Shown in pieces: positions 1 to 9,090 of a stretch of 39,487 nucleotides of DNA. The translations under genes were made by a program, and so were the position numbers. This DNA is from Clostridiales bacterium (GTDB lineage: Bacteria; Bacillota; Clostridia; Lachnospirales; Lachnospiraceae). Under the pieces are notes generated by a model. That model had not been told where the DNA came from, did no database searches, and saw only the letters and a list, made by a program, of their open reading frames with translations. Position 1 is the stretch's first letter; each line of letters begins with the position of its first letter. The stretch is from positions 1-39,487 of the forward strand of contig JAAYJU010000199.1 in assembly GCA_012522735.1 (NCBI GenBank), written 5' to 3'.

Positions 1-2111
1 TAGAAAAAACCTACACATTTCCTGTTGCTGAAGGTACAGACACAAAGAATAAATCTGTGATTGATCTTGTATTTGCAGTAGACGATATAAAGGAAATGGG
101 AATGGAAGGCTATATGAGCTTAAATCTTGCAGTGGCGCTAATGAATTTAGAGAGCTCTGATTTGAAGAAGGCAATGATAGAGAGTCAGATAGCAGAATCC
201 TATTTGATGCAATTGGACCTAACGACATTCCAGCCCACCGTACATTTTATAGCCATGAATGCTAATCCTAATAAGGCTAAGGATTTTTATGATCTGGTTA
301 TGGCTAAGATGAATGATGCAGTCAAAAAAGGGTTAGATACAAATTTAGTCAAATCCTCACTTAGATCCATGGAGTTTGAAGAGGCAATCGGTAGTGGAAG
401 TGCTGTTAACGAATTATTACTGTCTAGCCTATTCGATAATATTCTGGATAATCCAATGGAAGACTATTTAAGCTATATTAAAATCATAGCAGATAAACTG
501 GATGAGAAGGTGTTGGAAAGCACTATAAAAGAGCAATTATTGAACAATAAAACTGTAGCTCTTACCGTGACAGAGCCAGAGGCCGGCCTACTTGAGAAAA
601 ACCAGATGGCTTTGTACCAGAAGCTATCTGAGAAAAAGTCAAGTATGTCAAAGGCTGATATTGAGGCACTGGTTAAGAAGTCAGCGGATTTTAATGCATG
701 GAATAATGAGTCTACTTCAGAGGAAGTCTTAAAGTCATTAAGAGCAGTAGAGCTAAAGGACATATCAATTGAAATGAAAAATCGTGAGATTAATGAAGAT
801 ACGATTGATGGTGTAAAGCTTATGAGCACCATAGCTGACGTGGATGAAATCAGTAATATTCAATTAAATTTTGACTTAAGCTGTCTTACCATGGAAGAGC
901 TCTCATATCTAAAGTTCTACATAGACATGATTAATTATGGTATGGATACTAAGAATCGAACAGAAATGCAAGTAATGAATGATACTACATACTTGCTATA
1001 TGGTATGTCATCTGCAATTGAAGCTGTTTCTGACAACGAGGAGGATACAGATGCACATCCAATATTAAAAGTAAACTATTATAGCTTTAAGGATGAGTAT
1101 AGAAAGACCTTCGATTTAGTATATGACATCCTATTACAGTCAGACATAGATAAAATCTCAACATATGGGAAGAGAACTATAGCAAATATAAAAGCTAATT
1201 ATGAACTGCAATTTTCAGAGCCAATTGGTCTGGCGCAATATCGTGGCCTAGCATATACAAGTGCAAAATATCAGATAATTAACTATCTTAATGGCTTGGA
1301 TTATTATAATTTTATTGAATCATTAGGGAATAAGATTACCTCTAATCCTGCAGATGTGATTTTTAATCTTAAGGTAATACGTGCCAAGGTATTTAATAAA
1401 CCCAATATGCAGGTATTATATGCAGGTGATTCTGAGGCTCTTGATAAATTTAAAGCTACTATGCCTGATTTCGCCGACAAATTAAGTGGCCTTAGCTTTT
1501 CGGATAAGGAATATATTCTACCAAGGCCTGCTAAAAGAGAAGCTTTGATTATTAACTCACCTGTTCAATATCTGGTCGTGAATGCAAGCTTAACAGAAAA
1601 TGAGGTTCCTATGAGTCATAAGGGTATTGTTATTAGCACAGTATTAAACAACCTTCTGCTTACCCCGGAAATCCGCTTAAGGGGTGGAGCTTATGGTGTA
1701 GGAGCTACATTCATGGATAATAATTATCTGGTATATACCTATAGGGATAGCAACTTTATGAATTCACTAAATGTAATTGCTGCTAGCGGTGAATTTCTTA
1801 ATACAATTATTCCTTATATGACAGACGAAATGGTAGAAAGCTATGTAATGTCACTGTTCGGTTCTGTGAATCAAAGTAGTGGCGAAATAAATGATGCCAT
1901 GGAAGTTCTAATAGATAATTACAATGGTACATCTATACAAGATAGAATAGATATGCTTGAGGAAATAAAAAGTACCAGAGTATTGGATTTTGGAGAATAT
2001 GCTAATTATATGACAAAATTAAATGAGAATCTCAATTATATTGTCATAGCCTCTCCAAGTGAAATTGAAAAGAATAAAGATCTTTTTGATGATGTAATTT
2101 CACTAGACTAA
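1..2111 (+). CDS. M16C (PreP-like) zinc peptidase, 3' part only
   Basis: The reading frame is already open at position 3, so the gene begins upstream of the window and the GTG at 57 is internal. About 700 residues are visible. They match the C-terminal half of insulinase-family M16C presequence-protease-like enzymes: an M16C-associated helical linker with long charged helices, followed by the second catalytic-like half. The segment LRGGAYGVGATF, followed about 15 residues later by YRDSNF (near 1678-1755), is the usual landmark of that second half, which contributes to the closed peptide-binding chamber. The zinc-binding HxxEH motif of the first half would lie outside the window. The family degrades unstructured peptides, normally in the cytoplasm. 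Family call is firm; the physiological substrate is unknown. Confidence 0.88.
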   Translation, partial: EKTYTFPVAEGTDTKNKSVIDLVFAVDDIKEMGMEGYMSLNLAVALMNLESSDLKKAMIESQIAESYLMQLDLTTFQPTVHFIAMNANPNKAKDFYDLVMAKMNDAVKKGLDTNLVKSSLRSMEFEEAIGSGSAVNELLLSSLFDNILDNPMEDYLSYIKIIADKLDEKVLESTIKEQLLNNKTVALTVTEPEAGLLEKNQMALYQKLSEKKSSMSKADIEALVKKSADFNAWNNESTSEEVLKSLRAVELKDISIEMKNREINEDTIDGVKLMSTIADVDEISNIQLNFDLSCLTMEELSYLKFYIDMINYGMDTKNRTEMQVMNDTTYLLYGMSSAIEAVSDNEEDTDAHPILKVNYYSFKDEYRKTFDLVYDILLQSDIDKISTYGKRTIANIKANYELQFSEPIGLAQYRGLAYTSAKYQIINYLNGLDYYNFIESLGNKITSNPADVIFNLKVIRAKVFNKPNMQVLYAGDSEALDKFKATMPDFADKLSGLSFSDKEYILPRPAKREALIINSPVQYLVVNASLTENEVPMSHKGIVISTVLNNLLLTPEIRLRGGAYGVGATFMDNNYLVYTYRDSNFMNSLNVIAASGEFLNTIIPYMTDEMVESYVMSLFGSVNQSSGEINDAMEVLIDNYNGTSIQDRIDMLEEIKSTRVLDFGEYANYMTKLNENLNYIVIASPSEIEKNKDLFDDVISLD

Positions 2112-2146
2112 GACATATTATATCGTAAGATATCGCATAGCTATAG

Positions 2147-2192
2147 AGTGGCATATAGGTATCAGGTGTTAATCCTATACCTATATGCCACT
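2147..2192 (+). terminator. Long hairpin after the M16C gene (terminator-like)
   Basis: The arms 2148-2162 and 2177-2191 are perfect 15-bp inverted repeats (GTGGCATATAGGTAT and its complement), extended by one A-T pair, with a 14-nt loop. No U-tract follows, so this is either a weak terminator or an mRNA 3'-end stabilising hairpin. Confidence 0.5.
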
Positions 2193-2229
2193 TATCTATC
2201 ATCAAATGTAACTTTATGTTAAAATGTGG

Positions 2230-2258
2230 TTGATACTTCTTATAAATTGATATAAAAT
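2230..2258 (+). promoter_or_regulatory. Predicted sigma-A promoter for the ABC exporter pair
   Basis: TTGATA (2230-2235) and TAAAAT (2253-2258) are separated by 17 nt and lie about 40 nt upstream of the first ABC gene. Sequence match only. Confidence 0.4.
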
Positions 2259-2299
2259 ATGTTTACATTACGCATTAATAGGGTTTTTAGGGGAGAAAA

Positions 2300-3949
2300 A
2301 TGAAGGAATTACTTATAAAACGTAAATCAAAGTTCATACAATATCTATTTGCATGCTTCTTGTTCATGGTGGATCATTTCGTTGAAATGGGACTATTTGC
2401 GTTGATTTTTGGTGCAATTGAAAAGGGTGATATTGATAATTATAAGAGAGTTGTTATCATAACCATCGTATTCGTTATATATGCACCGATTAATTATCTG
2501 GTCTCGAGGCTACTGCGAATTCGCTATATGAGGGATACCATTTTGGATGTCCGTAAGCAGGCATTTGATAAAATCATCAATATGCCCTTTAAGCAGTATT
2601 CACAAAAGTCTAAGGAAGTATATATATCAAATCTTATTAACGATGTTAACAATTTTGAGAATAAATTTTTTATTACCCTGCTTAATTATATTGTAAATAT
2701 TGGGATGTTTGTTGTTTCGCTTGTATTTCTATTTGTATTTGACCTTAAGCTAGCAGCCGGAATGCTCTTATTTTCAGTGGTTTTATATTTACTGGCAAGT
2801 CTATTCACCAAGAAAACTACTGCACTTGAGCAGGAGATATCAAATAAGAGTGAAGCCTTTACCACTGATTTGTCCAATACCTTTAACGGTCTTGAAATTC
2901 TAAAGCTTAATAATATCGAGGATAAGTTTTTAAAGAAGAGTGTAGTATCCATTAACCGTTTGGAGAGAAGAAAATATATTGCAAGTGTGTTTAGCCACAT
3001 GCAAAAAGATGTTATCTATACAATGGCTTTTGTAGTATCGATATCTGTATTGATATATCTGGGTTATAGACTACAAGATGGAATGGACATAGGAAGGGCT
3101 ACATTCATATATATACTTGCTTCCTCTATAAGTACCTATCTGATTAGGGCATTCCCCTTATGGAACCAGATAAAGGCATCTATGTCAATCTATGATAAAA
3201 TTGCCAAGCCAGAGGAGACTACCATTAATATAGGTATGGGTACAAAGAGTTTCAAATTTGATGATAAGATTGAGCTCTTAGGTGTAAGCTTTGCATTTGA
3301 TAAGAAGGAAATAATAAAGGATGCTTCGTTTACTATAGAAAAGGGCAAAAAATATCTTATTAAGGGCGTAAGTGGGGCAGGAAAGACAACCCTAATGAAT
3401 CTGATGGCCATGATACATGATGATTTTGAAGGCAAAATTATCGTGGATGGAGAGGACTATCGTGATATATCGGAAAAGTCCTTCCATGATAAGGTTGCCT
3501 TTATATATCAGGATGTCTTCTTATTTGAAGATACGATTAGGAATAATATAACCCTGTATAAGGATATATCCGATGAGCAGATAGATTATGCTATAAAGGT
3601 AAGCGGGCTTGAACCAATTCTTGAGGAAAAAGAAGATGGTATTCATGAAAGGCTCACTGAGAACGGCAAGAATCTGTCCGGTGGGCAAAGACAAAGGATA
3701 TCCATAGCCAGGGCTATAGCCAAAGATTCTGAGATTTTATTCATAGATGAGGGCACCTCAAGTCTTAATGAAGAGCTTGGAAGAGAAATTGAAAAGACAT
3801 TCTTAGAACTGAAAAGTACGGTAATTGCCATAAGCCACAGATACTATGAAGGGGTTACAGAAAATTATGATTATGTAATTGAGCTGAAGAACGGTGAGGT
3901 TTGTAAATTCCCAGCTAAGGATTATTTTGAAGAGGTGATTACATGTTAA
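2300..3949 (+). CDS. ABC exporter half-transporter (membrane plus ATPase), subunit 1
   Basis: A 549-residue fusion of a six-helix type I exporter membrane domain (about residues 10-300) and a C-terminal nucleotide-binding domain. The Walker A GVSGAGKTT is at 356-364, the signature LSGGQRQR at 459-466, the Walker B ends in D483 E484, and the switch histidine is H513. All ATPase elements look intact. The start follows AGGGGAG at about 2289. The last seven bases overlap the next ABC gene, so the two are translationally coupled and probably form a heterodimeric exporter in the cytoplasmic membrane. There is no peptidase C39 domain and no cargo gene beside it, so the substrate (lipid, drug or peptide) cannot be told from sequence. 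Confidence 0.88.
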   Translation: MKELLIKRKSKFIQYLFACFLFMVDHFVEMGLFALIFGAIEKGDIDNYKRVVIITIVFVIYAPINYLVSRLLRIRYMRDTILDVRKQAFDKIINMPFKQYSQKSKEVYISNLINDVNNFENKFFITLLNYIVNIGMFVVSLVFLFVFDLKLAAGMLLFSVVLYLLASLFTKKTTALEQEISNKSEAFTTDLSNTFNGLEILKLNNIEDKFLKKSVVSINRLERRKYIASVFSHMQKDVIYTMAFVVSISVLIYLGYRLQDGMDIGRATFIYILASSISTYLIRAFPLWNQIKASMSIYDKIAKPEETTINIGMGTKSFKFDDKIELLGVSFAFDKKEIIKDASFTIEKGKKYLIKGVSGAGKTTLMNLMAMIHDDFEGKIIVDGEDYRDISEKSFHDKVAFIYQDVFLFEDTIRNNITLYKDISDEQIDYAIKVSGLEPILEEKEDGIHERLTENGKNLSGGQRQRISIARAIAKDSEILFIDEGTSSLNEELGREIEKTFLELKSTVIAISHRYYEGVTENYDYVIELKNGEVCKFPAKDYFEEVITC

Positions 3950-5559
3950 AGAAATATTTTAAAATAATCCCATATTTATTACTTGCTTTGATAGTTACGG
4001 GAATAAATGCTTTCTTGGATGGGCTTGTAAACATCCGTATAATGGAGATGCTTGACCTAGCTATTGCTGGTAGGATGGATGCTATGAAGCAAGGGATTCC
4101 GCAGCTACTTATTATGGCTTTTCTTTTGGTTCCTTTGGGAATTTTAGTGGGAATAACCAGCAGCTTTTATAAAAGAAAGGCTAATACTGCCATAAAGAAA
4201 TACTATTTGAAAAAGGTGTTTGCCAAAAACATTGCTGAATTCCAGAAGGATAACAATGCTAAATACCTATCCTCTATGACAAACGATTTTAATGTATTAG
4301 AGATGAATCTAATAAACGGAGTATTTGCTATATTTGAAGGGATTATGACATTTATAGTTGGTATATGGCTACTGTCAACTATAGATCCTAAAATGCTTAT
4401 ATTGGCTTTCTTGCTTATAGCAGTCAATCTTCTCATATCTATACTAAGCTCAAAGCCTATAAAGAAAGCAAATAAGGAAAGAAGCGATCTATTTGACAAC
4501 TATACATCCTATATCAAGGAGATTCTTTCTGCCTTCCACATAGTTAAGAATTATAATCTGCAAAAGAGAGTAACAGACGATTATAATAAGAAAAGTGAGG
4601 AGATTCAACAAAAGGGTTTCATTATTGAAAGGATGTTTTCCTTTATTGTCAGCACCCAAAATATGTTTATGAGAGGCTCAATGTTTGGTGTAATTACAGT
4701 AGTTGGATATTTTGCGGCAATCGGTAAGGTGTCTACCGGAGGGTTATTACTTGTTGTCTCAGGGATTCAGAGGATGACCTGGCCACTCTTTAATACAAGT
4801 GAGTATCTACCCAAGTTATTTACATCCAGTGATTTGATTCGTAAGATGGAAAAGGCTTTAGAGAACTCAAATACTTATGTGGAGACTGTGGACCTATCAG
4901 AGTTTCAAGATGAGATTGTATTATCTGATGTGGAATTTTCCTATGAGGACTCGGAGCAGATAATATTATCAGATATTAATCTAAGGGTAAAAAAGAATGG
5001 TAAATATCTAGTTGTAGGGCCAAGCGGAGGAGGGAAATCTACACTCCTAAAGCTCTTTCGTAAGTATTTTAATCCTACAGGAGGTACGATTACCATTAAC
5101 GGATATAATCTAAAGGATGTAAAAACCGATCAATATTATAGGTTGATAGGAAATATTGAGCAGCAGGTATTTATATTTGAGGATACTATACGCAACAATC
5201 TTACTCTGTATAAGGAGTACAGTGATGAGGAGATTAATAAGGCCATAAATGACTCCGGCTTAACTGACTTTATAAGCCAGCTGCCGGATGGACTTGATAC
5301 TATAATATATGACAATGGTAAAAACATCTCAGGCGGTGAAAGAAGCAGACTGGTAATAGCCAGAGCATTACTTAGTAAAGCAAGTATACTGCTTATGGAC
5401 GAGGCCTTTGCCTCCCTAGATATGGAAAGGGCAAGAGAGATAGAGAAAACAATACTTAACCTTAAGGATATGACAGTAATCAATGTCAGCCATATAATAT
5501 TCAATGATACAAAGCATCTATACGATAGAGTCATCACAGTCAAAAAGACAATTTACTGA
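3943..5559 (+). CDS. ABC exporter half-transporter (membrane plus ATPase), subunit 2
   Basis: A 538-residue partner of the preceding gene with the same membrane-then-ATPase order. Walker A is VGPSGGGKST (358-367), the signature is ISGGERSR (462-469; Ile replaces the usual Leu), Walker B ends in D486 E487, and a VSH switch-histidine segment is present near the end. The ATG lies inside the 3' end of the upstream gene (ATGTTAA overlap), which indicates coupled translation and equimolar subunits. Both subunits keep the catalytic Glu, so there is no obvious degenerate ATP site as in some heterodimeric exporters. Substrate unknown. Confidence 0.87.
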   Translation: MLKKYFKIIPYLLLALIVTGINAFLDGLVNIRIMEMLDLAIAGRMDAMKQGIPQLLIMAFLLVPLGILVGITSSFYKRKANTAIKKYYLKKVFAKNIAEFQKDNNAKYLSSMTNDFNVLEMNLINGVFAIFEGIMTFIVGIWLLSTIDPKMLILAFLLIAVNLLISILSSKPIKKANKERSDLFDNYTSYIKEILSAFHIVKNYNLQKRVTDDYNKKSEEIQQKGFIIERMFSFIVSTQNMFMRGSMFGVITVVGYFAAIGKVSTGGLLLVVSGIQRMTWPLFNTSEYLPKLFTSSDLIRKMEKALENSNTYVETVDLSEFQDEIVLSDVEFSYEDSEQIILSDINLRVKKNGKYLVVGPSGGGKSTLLKLFRKYFNPTGGTITINGYNLKDVKTDQYYRLIGNIEQQVFIFEDTIRNNLTLYKEYSDEEINKAINDSGLTDFISQLPDGLDTIIYDNGKNISGGERSRLVIARALLSKASILLMDEAFASLDMERAREIEKTILNLKDMTVINVSHIIFNDTKHLYDRVITVKKTIY

Positions 5560-5590
5560 TAGTAAATATAGTTTGAATCTACTATCTTTT
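5558..5590 (+). terminator. Weak terminator after the ABC pair
   Basis: GATAGTA (5558-5564) and TACTATC (5580-5586) can pair, followed by TTTT. The stem is only 7 bp, so this is a tentative call. Confidence 0.35.
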
Positions 5591-5607
5591 CAAACGATAT
5601 TGTTTGA
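5590..5607. promoter_or_regulatory. Operator-like inverted repeat upstream of the sugar transporter
   Basis: TCAAAC, six bases, then GTTTGA forms an 18-bp dyad ending 14 nt before the -35 element of the transporter promoter. The position suits a regulator site, but AraC-family proteins usually prefer direct repeats, so the binding protein is unknown. Confidence 0.3.
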
Positions 5608-5621
5608 TTAATTGCTTTATA

Positions 5622-5650
5622 TTGTTTATAAATTGCCAATCCTATATAAT
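5622..5650 (+). promoter_or_regulatory. Predicted sigma-A promoter for the sugar transporter operon
   Basis: TTGTTT (5622-5627), a 17-nt spacer and a perfect TATAAT (5645-5650). The start codon is 48 nt further on, preceded by GGAGGAGG at about 5681. Confidence 0.6.
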
Positions 5651-5697
5651 ATGCACATAAGAAACACTGTTATCTTATATGGAGGAGGTAAAATAGT

Positions 5698-7065
5698 ATG
5701 AAGTTAAGAAGAATTATGGTTTTAATTCTAGCAGTTTCAACAATGTTTGCTTTGGTAGCCTGTAAAGGTAATCAAGCAGAAGAGACTGATAAGAAGGATG
5801 ACAAGCCTGTAGCAACAAAAGCACCTGAGGCTACTGATGACAAGGAAGATGAGCCTGTAGTGGAAGTAGCCCCTGAACCTGTAACCTTGAGAATGGCTTG
5901 GTGGGGTTCTCAAGCAAGACATGACAAGACCATTGCTGTAATTGAAATGTACCAAGAACTAAACCCTCATGTTACTATCCAGTATGAATTCTTGGATTTT
6001 GACGGATATTTTCAAAAGCTAAATACCCTGGTAGCCTCAGATGACTGCTGGGATATAATGCAGATGGGTGGTAACTTCCCCGCATACCTATCAAAAATTT
6101 ACCCCTTGAATGACTTAATTGCAGACGGAACAATTGACACCTCAAATACCACAGACGCTTTCTTAAAGACAACAAGATATAACGGTATACAGGTTGGCGT
6201 TTCAAACGGTGTTAATACATATGGTGTAGCCTATGATCCTGCATTATTTGCAGAGGCAGGCATCCCTGAGCCTCAGGAAGGCTGGACATGGGATGAATAT
6301 GCCGAGATATGTAATACCTTTAAAGAAAAGCTAGATATATACGGAAGCTCTAAATTTGATGATTTTGCTGCAGGCTGTGGATCAGGAATTCCACAGTATG
6401 GCTTAGATTACAATTTCTATGCAACTACCAATGATGATTTAGGATTCGATGATTATACCTTATTAGTCGACTATATACAGATGAGAGCAGACCTTACCGC
6501 ATCCGGTGGATATCCTGATCCTGGTGCAATTGCTGAGATTAAGGATATTGAAGGAGATTTCCTTGTAACCGGTGAGGCTGCCATGACTTGGGTTGCATCT
6601 AATCAGTTTATCGCTTTATCAGAGGCGGCTGGAAGAGAATTAAAGCTGGTTCCTATGCCCAGAAGAACAAAGGATGGCCCTGCTGGATCAGCTATCCAAT
6701 CTTCACAGATGTTTTCTATCTCCACGGATTCCAAGAACCCTGTAGAAGCAGCTAAATTCCTTAGCTTTTTCTGGGGTGATGCAGAGGCTAACAAGATACT
6801 GGCAAATGAGCGTGGAATGTCCATATTCAATAACGTAATAAAAGCTCTTGAGCCTGATTTAACACCTGAACAGATTAAGGTAAATGAGTTTGTTAACCTA
6901 ATCGGAAGCTATGAGGTTGGTGAGACTAATCCAATAAGCCCCGCACCTTCACAGGAAATTCAGGATTACTATAAGCTTATTATTGAAAAGGTTATATATG
7001 GCGAGATGACAGCAGATCAGGCAGCAAAGGATTATTATGATTTTGCTAAATCTAAGTTCGATTAG
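5698..7065 (+). CDS. Extracellular sugar-binding lipoprotein (SBP family 1)
   Basis: A 455-residue lipoprotein. The signal peptide is basic then hydrophobic and ends in the lipobox LVAC with the lipid-carrying Cys at residue 22. A charged, Asp/Lys/Pro-rich tether of about 40 residues follows, then a type 1 solute-binding fold (starting near LRMAWWG) that fills the rest. It would capture sugars outside the membrane for the two permeases downstream. The arrangement lipoprotein, two permeases, CHEV-type GH4 enzyme parallels the lplABCD locus of Bacillus subtilis, so galacturonate-containing oligosaccharides are the best guess for the ligand. That specificity is inferred from neighbours, not from binding-site residues. 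Confidence 0.88.
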   Translation: MKLRRIMVLILAVSTMFALVACKGNQAEETDKKDDKPVATKAPEATDDKEDEPVVEVAPEPVTLRMAWWGSQARHDKTIAVIEMYQELNPHVTIQYEFLDFDGYFQKLNTLVASDDCWDIMQMGGNFPAYLSKIYPLNDLIADGTIDTSNTTDAFLKTTRYNGIQVGVSNGVNTYGVAYDPALFAEAGIPEPQEGWTWDEYAEICNTFKEKLDIYGSSKFDDFAAGCGSGIPQYGLDYNFYATTNDDLGFDDYTLLVDYIQMRADLTASGGYPDPGAIAEIKDIEGDFLVTGEAAMTWVASNQFIALSEAAGRELKLVPMPRRTKDGPAGSAIQSSQMFSISTDSKNPVEAAKFLSFFWGDAEANKILANERGMSIFNNVIKALEPDLTPEQIKVNEFVNLIGSYEVGETNPISPAPSQEIQDYYKLIIEKVIYGEMTADQAAKDYYDFAKSKFD

Positions 7066-7103
7066 ATTAGGCTCAAATTATATGAACTAATAAATTGATG
7101 CAT

Positions 7104-7149
7104 ATTAGAACTCTTATGCTATTGCCTTAAGTAGTATAAGAGTTCTAAT
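7104..7149 (+). other. Intra-operon hairpin between binding protein and permeases
   Basis: The arms 7104-7121 and 7132-7149 pair over 18 bp with one G-U, leaving a 10-nt loop. No U-tract follows and the operon continues, so this looks like a stabilising or partial-termination hairpin that raises the amount of binding protein over permease, as is known between malE and malF. Confidence 0.6.
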
Positions 7150-7205
7150 TGTAAGATAAGGACAGGTCAGTATCAAATGTAATTTGACTATAAGGAGGCT
7201 CAGAG

Positions 7206-8135
7206 ATGATGAAAAAGGGTAAGAGCTCTGACAGCAAACAGGTACTAAAGGTAAGGAGATTTATTTATAATGAGACTACAGCGGGATATATATTTGCCCT
7301 ACCATTTATTATTGGATTTTTGGGATTTACTATAGTACCCATAGTATCATCTTTCTATTATTCATTTACTGATTATAGTCTGATTGATAAAAAATCATGG
7401 GTAGGTCTAGATAATTATGTCAAGCTTATGGGTGATAAGAGGTTCTGGAATTCTGTATATGTAACATTCAAATATGTTATTACCTCAGTACCTTTAAAGC
7501 TAATATTTGCATTATTTATAGCTATGATTATGACACGAAAAACCAGATTAACTGGATTTTATCGTTCCTTATATTATGTTCCTTCATTAATTGGTGGTTC
7601 TATAGCCGTAACACTGGTATGGAAGGAGCTCTTCTCTAGAAGAGGATTGATTAACCAGATGCTAGGTATGCTTGGAATAGACAGGGTATCATGGTTTGGT
7701 GACCAAAGGATGGCTCTAATTCCCTTAATTCTTCTGACGGTATGGCAATTTGGCTCCTCTATGATTATATTTGCAGCCGGTCTTAAACAGATTCCTACTA
7801 CATATTATGAAGCGGCAAAAATTGACGGTGCAAACCGTATAAAATCCTTCTTCAAAATAACCTTGCCCTGCTTGTCTCCGGTTATTCTCTATAATTTGGT
7901 GATGCAGACTATTTCTGCATTTATGACATTTACACAGGCATTTGTAATAACCAGTGGCGGGCCAAATGATGCTACTAATTTCTATGCTCTCTACATGTAT
8001 AACAATGCCTTTACCTATCGCAACATGGGATATGCCTCTGCAATGTCATGGATTATGCTGGTGGTTATAAGCATAGTTACACTAGTAATATTTAAATCAT
8101 CAAAGTATTGGGTATTTAGTGAAGCGGATAAATAA
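7206..8135 (+). CDS. Sugar ABC transporter permease, MalF/LplB type
   Basis: A 309-residue inner-membrane permease with about six transmembrane segments. The cytoplasmic EAA loop that docks on the ATPase is present (EAAKIDGA, residues 202-209, followed by IKSFFKITLP). A start at 7206 (or the adjacent ATG at 7209) is placed well by AAGGAGG at about 7192. It pairs with the next permease. No ATPase gene is present in the window, as is common in Firmicute CUT1 systems that share an MsmK/UgpC-type ATPase encoded elsewhere. Confidence 0.9.
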   Translation: MMKKGKSSDSKQVLKVRRFIYNETTAGYIFALPFIIGFLGFTIVPIVSSFYYSFTDYSLIDKKSWVGLDNYVKLMGDKRFWNSVYVTFKYVITSVPLKLIFALFIAMIMTRKTRLTGFYRSLYYVPSLIGGSIAVTLVWKELFSRRGLINQMLGMLGIDRVSWFGDQRMALIPLILLTVWQFGSSMIIFAAGLKQIPTTYYEAAKIDGANRIKSFFKITLPCLSPVILYNLVMQTISAFMTFTQAFVITSGGPNDATNFYALYMYNNAFTYRNMGYASAMSWIMLVVISIVTLVIFKSSKYWVFSEADK

Positions 8136-8197
8136 GGGGGAAATTCTCCGTTATATTAGTGAAAAGTTTATTTTGTGGAAGGAGAATAGAGAATAGC

Positions 8198-9046
8198 ATG
8201 AATCCAAAAAGGAAAAAAAGAATAGCAAGGGTTATATATCATGTGCTTGTCTTGATAGGCGGGTTCATTATGGTCTATCCGGTACTATGGATGATAACAG
8301 GATCCTTAAAAAATAATACGGAGATACTCAACGGTGCTCTCAGTCTCATACCACCGAACTGGAGATGGGACAACTTCGTAAGAGGCTGGAAGGGCTTCGG
8401 TGGTGTTACCTTTGCAACATTTTTTAGAAACTCATTTATGATAACGATTATTTCAACCTTTGCTACGGTTATTAGCTCAGCATGTATTGCATATTCCTTT
8501 GCTAGGCTAAGATATCGTGGAAGAAAATTTATGTTTACAATGATGATTATGACTATGCTATTGCCGGGACAGGTACTTTTAATCCCGACATATATAATAT
8601 ATAATAAGCTTGGACTTGTACCATCTGTTATACCCTTGATATTACCACATTTTTTAGGTCAGGCATTTTTCATATACCAGATGATGCAGTTTATGGCTGG
8701 AATTCCAAGAGAGCTTGATGAGGCAGCATTTGTGGATGGTTGTAGCAGATACAGCATATTTACCCGTATAATCATTCCCTTGCTAAAGCCTTCCATTATA
8801 ACCACAGTAATTATACAGTTCTACTGGAAATGGGATGATTTTCAGGGGCCGCTGGTATATCTGAGTCAGCCGACCTCCTATACGGTATCAATAGCACTAA
8901 AGCTATTCGCAGATTCAACATCTACAACCGATTATGGTGCCATGTTTTCAATGTCAACCCTATCATTAATTCCGGTATTTTTAATATTTCTCTTTTTTAA
9001 TAGGTATTTAACAGAGGGAATCAGCACGAGTGGGCTGAAGGGTTAG
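8198..9046 (+). CDS. Sugar ABC transporter permease, MalG/LplC type
   Basis: With the start at 8198 the protein has 282 residues and about six membrane segments. The EAA loop is at residues 175-177 (DEAAFVDG). The frame is open back to a GTG at 8159, but that codon lacks a nearby ribosome site, whereas AAGGAG at 8179-8184 precedes the ATG at 8198 (spacing 13, somewhat long). Residues after this start are strongly basic, as expected at the cytoplasmic N-terminus. It forms the second half of the oligosaccharide channel. Confidence 0.88.
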   Translation: MNPKRKKRIARVIYHVLVLIGGFIMVYPVLWMITGSLKNNTEILNGALSLIPPNWRWDNFVRGWKGFGGVTFATFFRNSFMITIISTFATVISSACIAYSFARLRYRGRKFMFTMMIMTMLLPGQVLLIPTYIIYNKLGLVPSVIPLILPHFLGQAFFIYQMMQFMAGIPRELDEAAFVDGCSRYSIFTRIIIPLLKPSIITTVIIQFYWKWDDFQGPLVYLSQPTSYTVSIALKLFADSTSTTDYGAMFSMSTLSLIPVFLIFLFFNRYLTEGISTSGLKG

Positions 9047-9090
9047 AAGAATGTATAGGTAGTAAATCTTAGATTTAGAAAGGTATAGCT

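Noticed and set aside
57-59. GTG as start of the first gene
   Set aside because: The frame is open to the window edge and there is no ribosome site; the gene is cut by the window.
8159-8161. GTG start for the second permease
   Set aside because: No suitably placed ribosome site; AAGGAG precedes the in-frame ATG at 8198.
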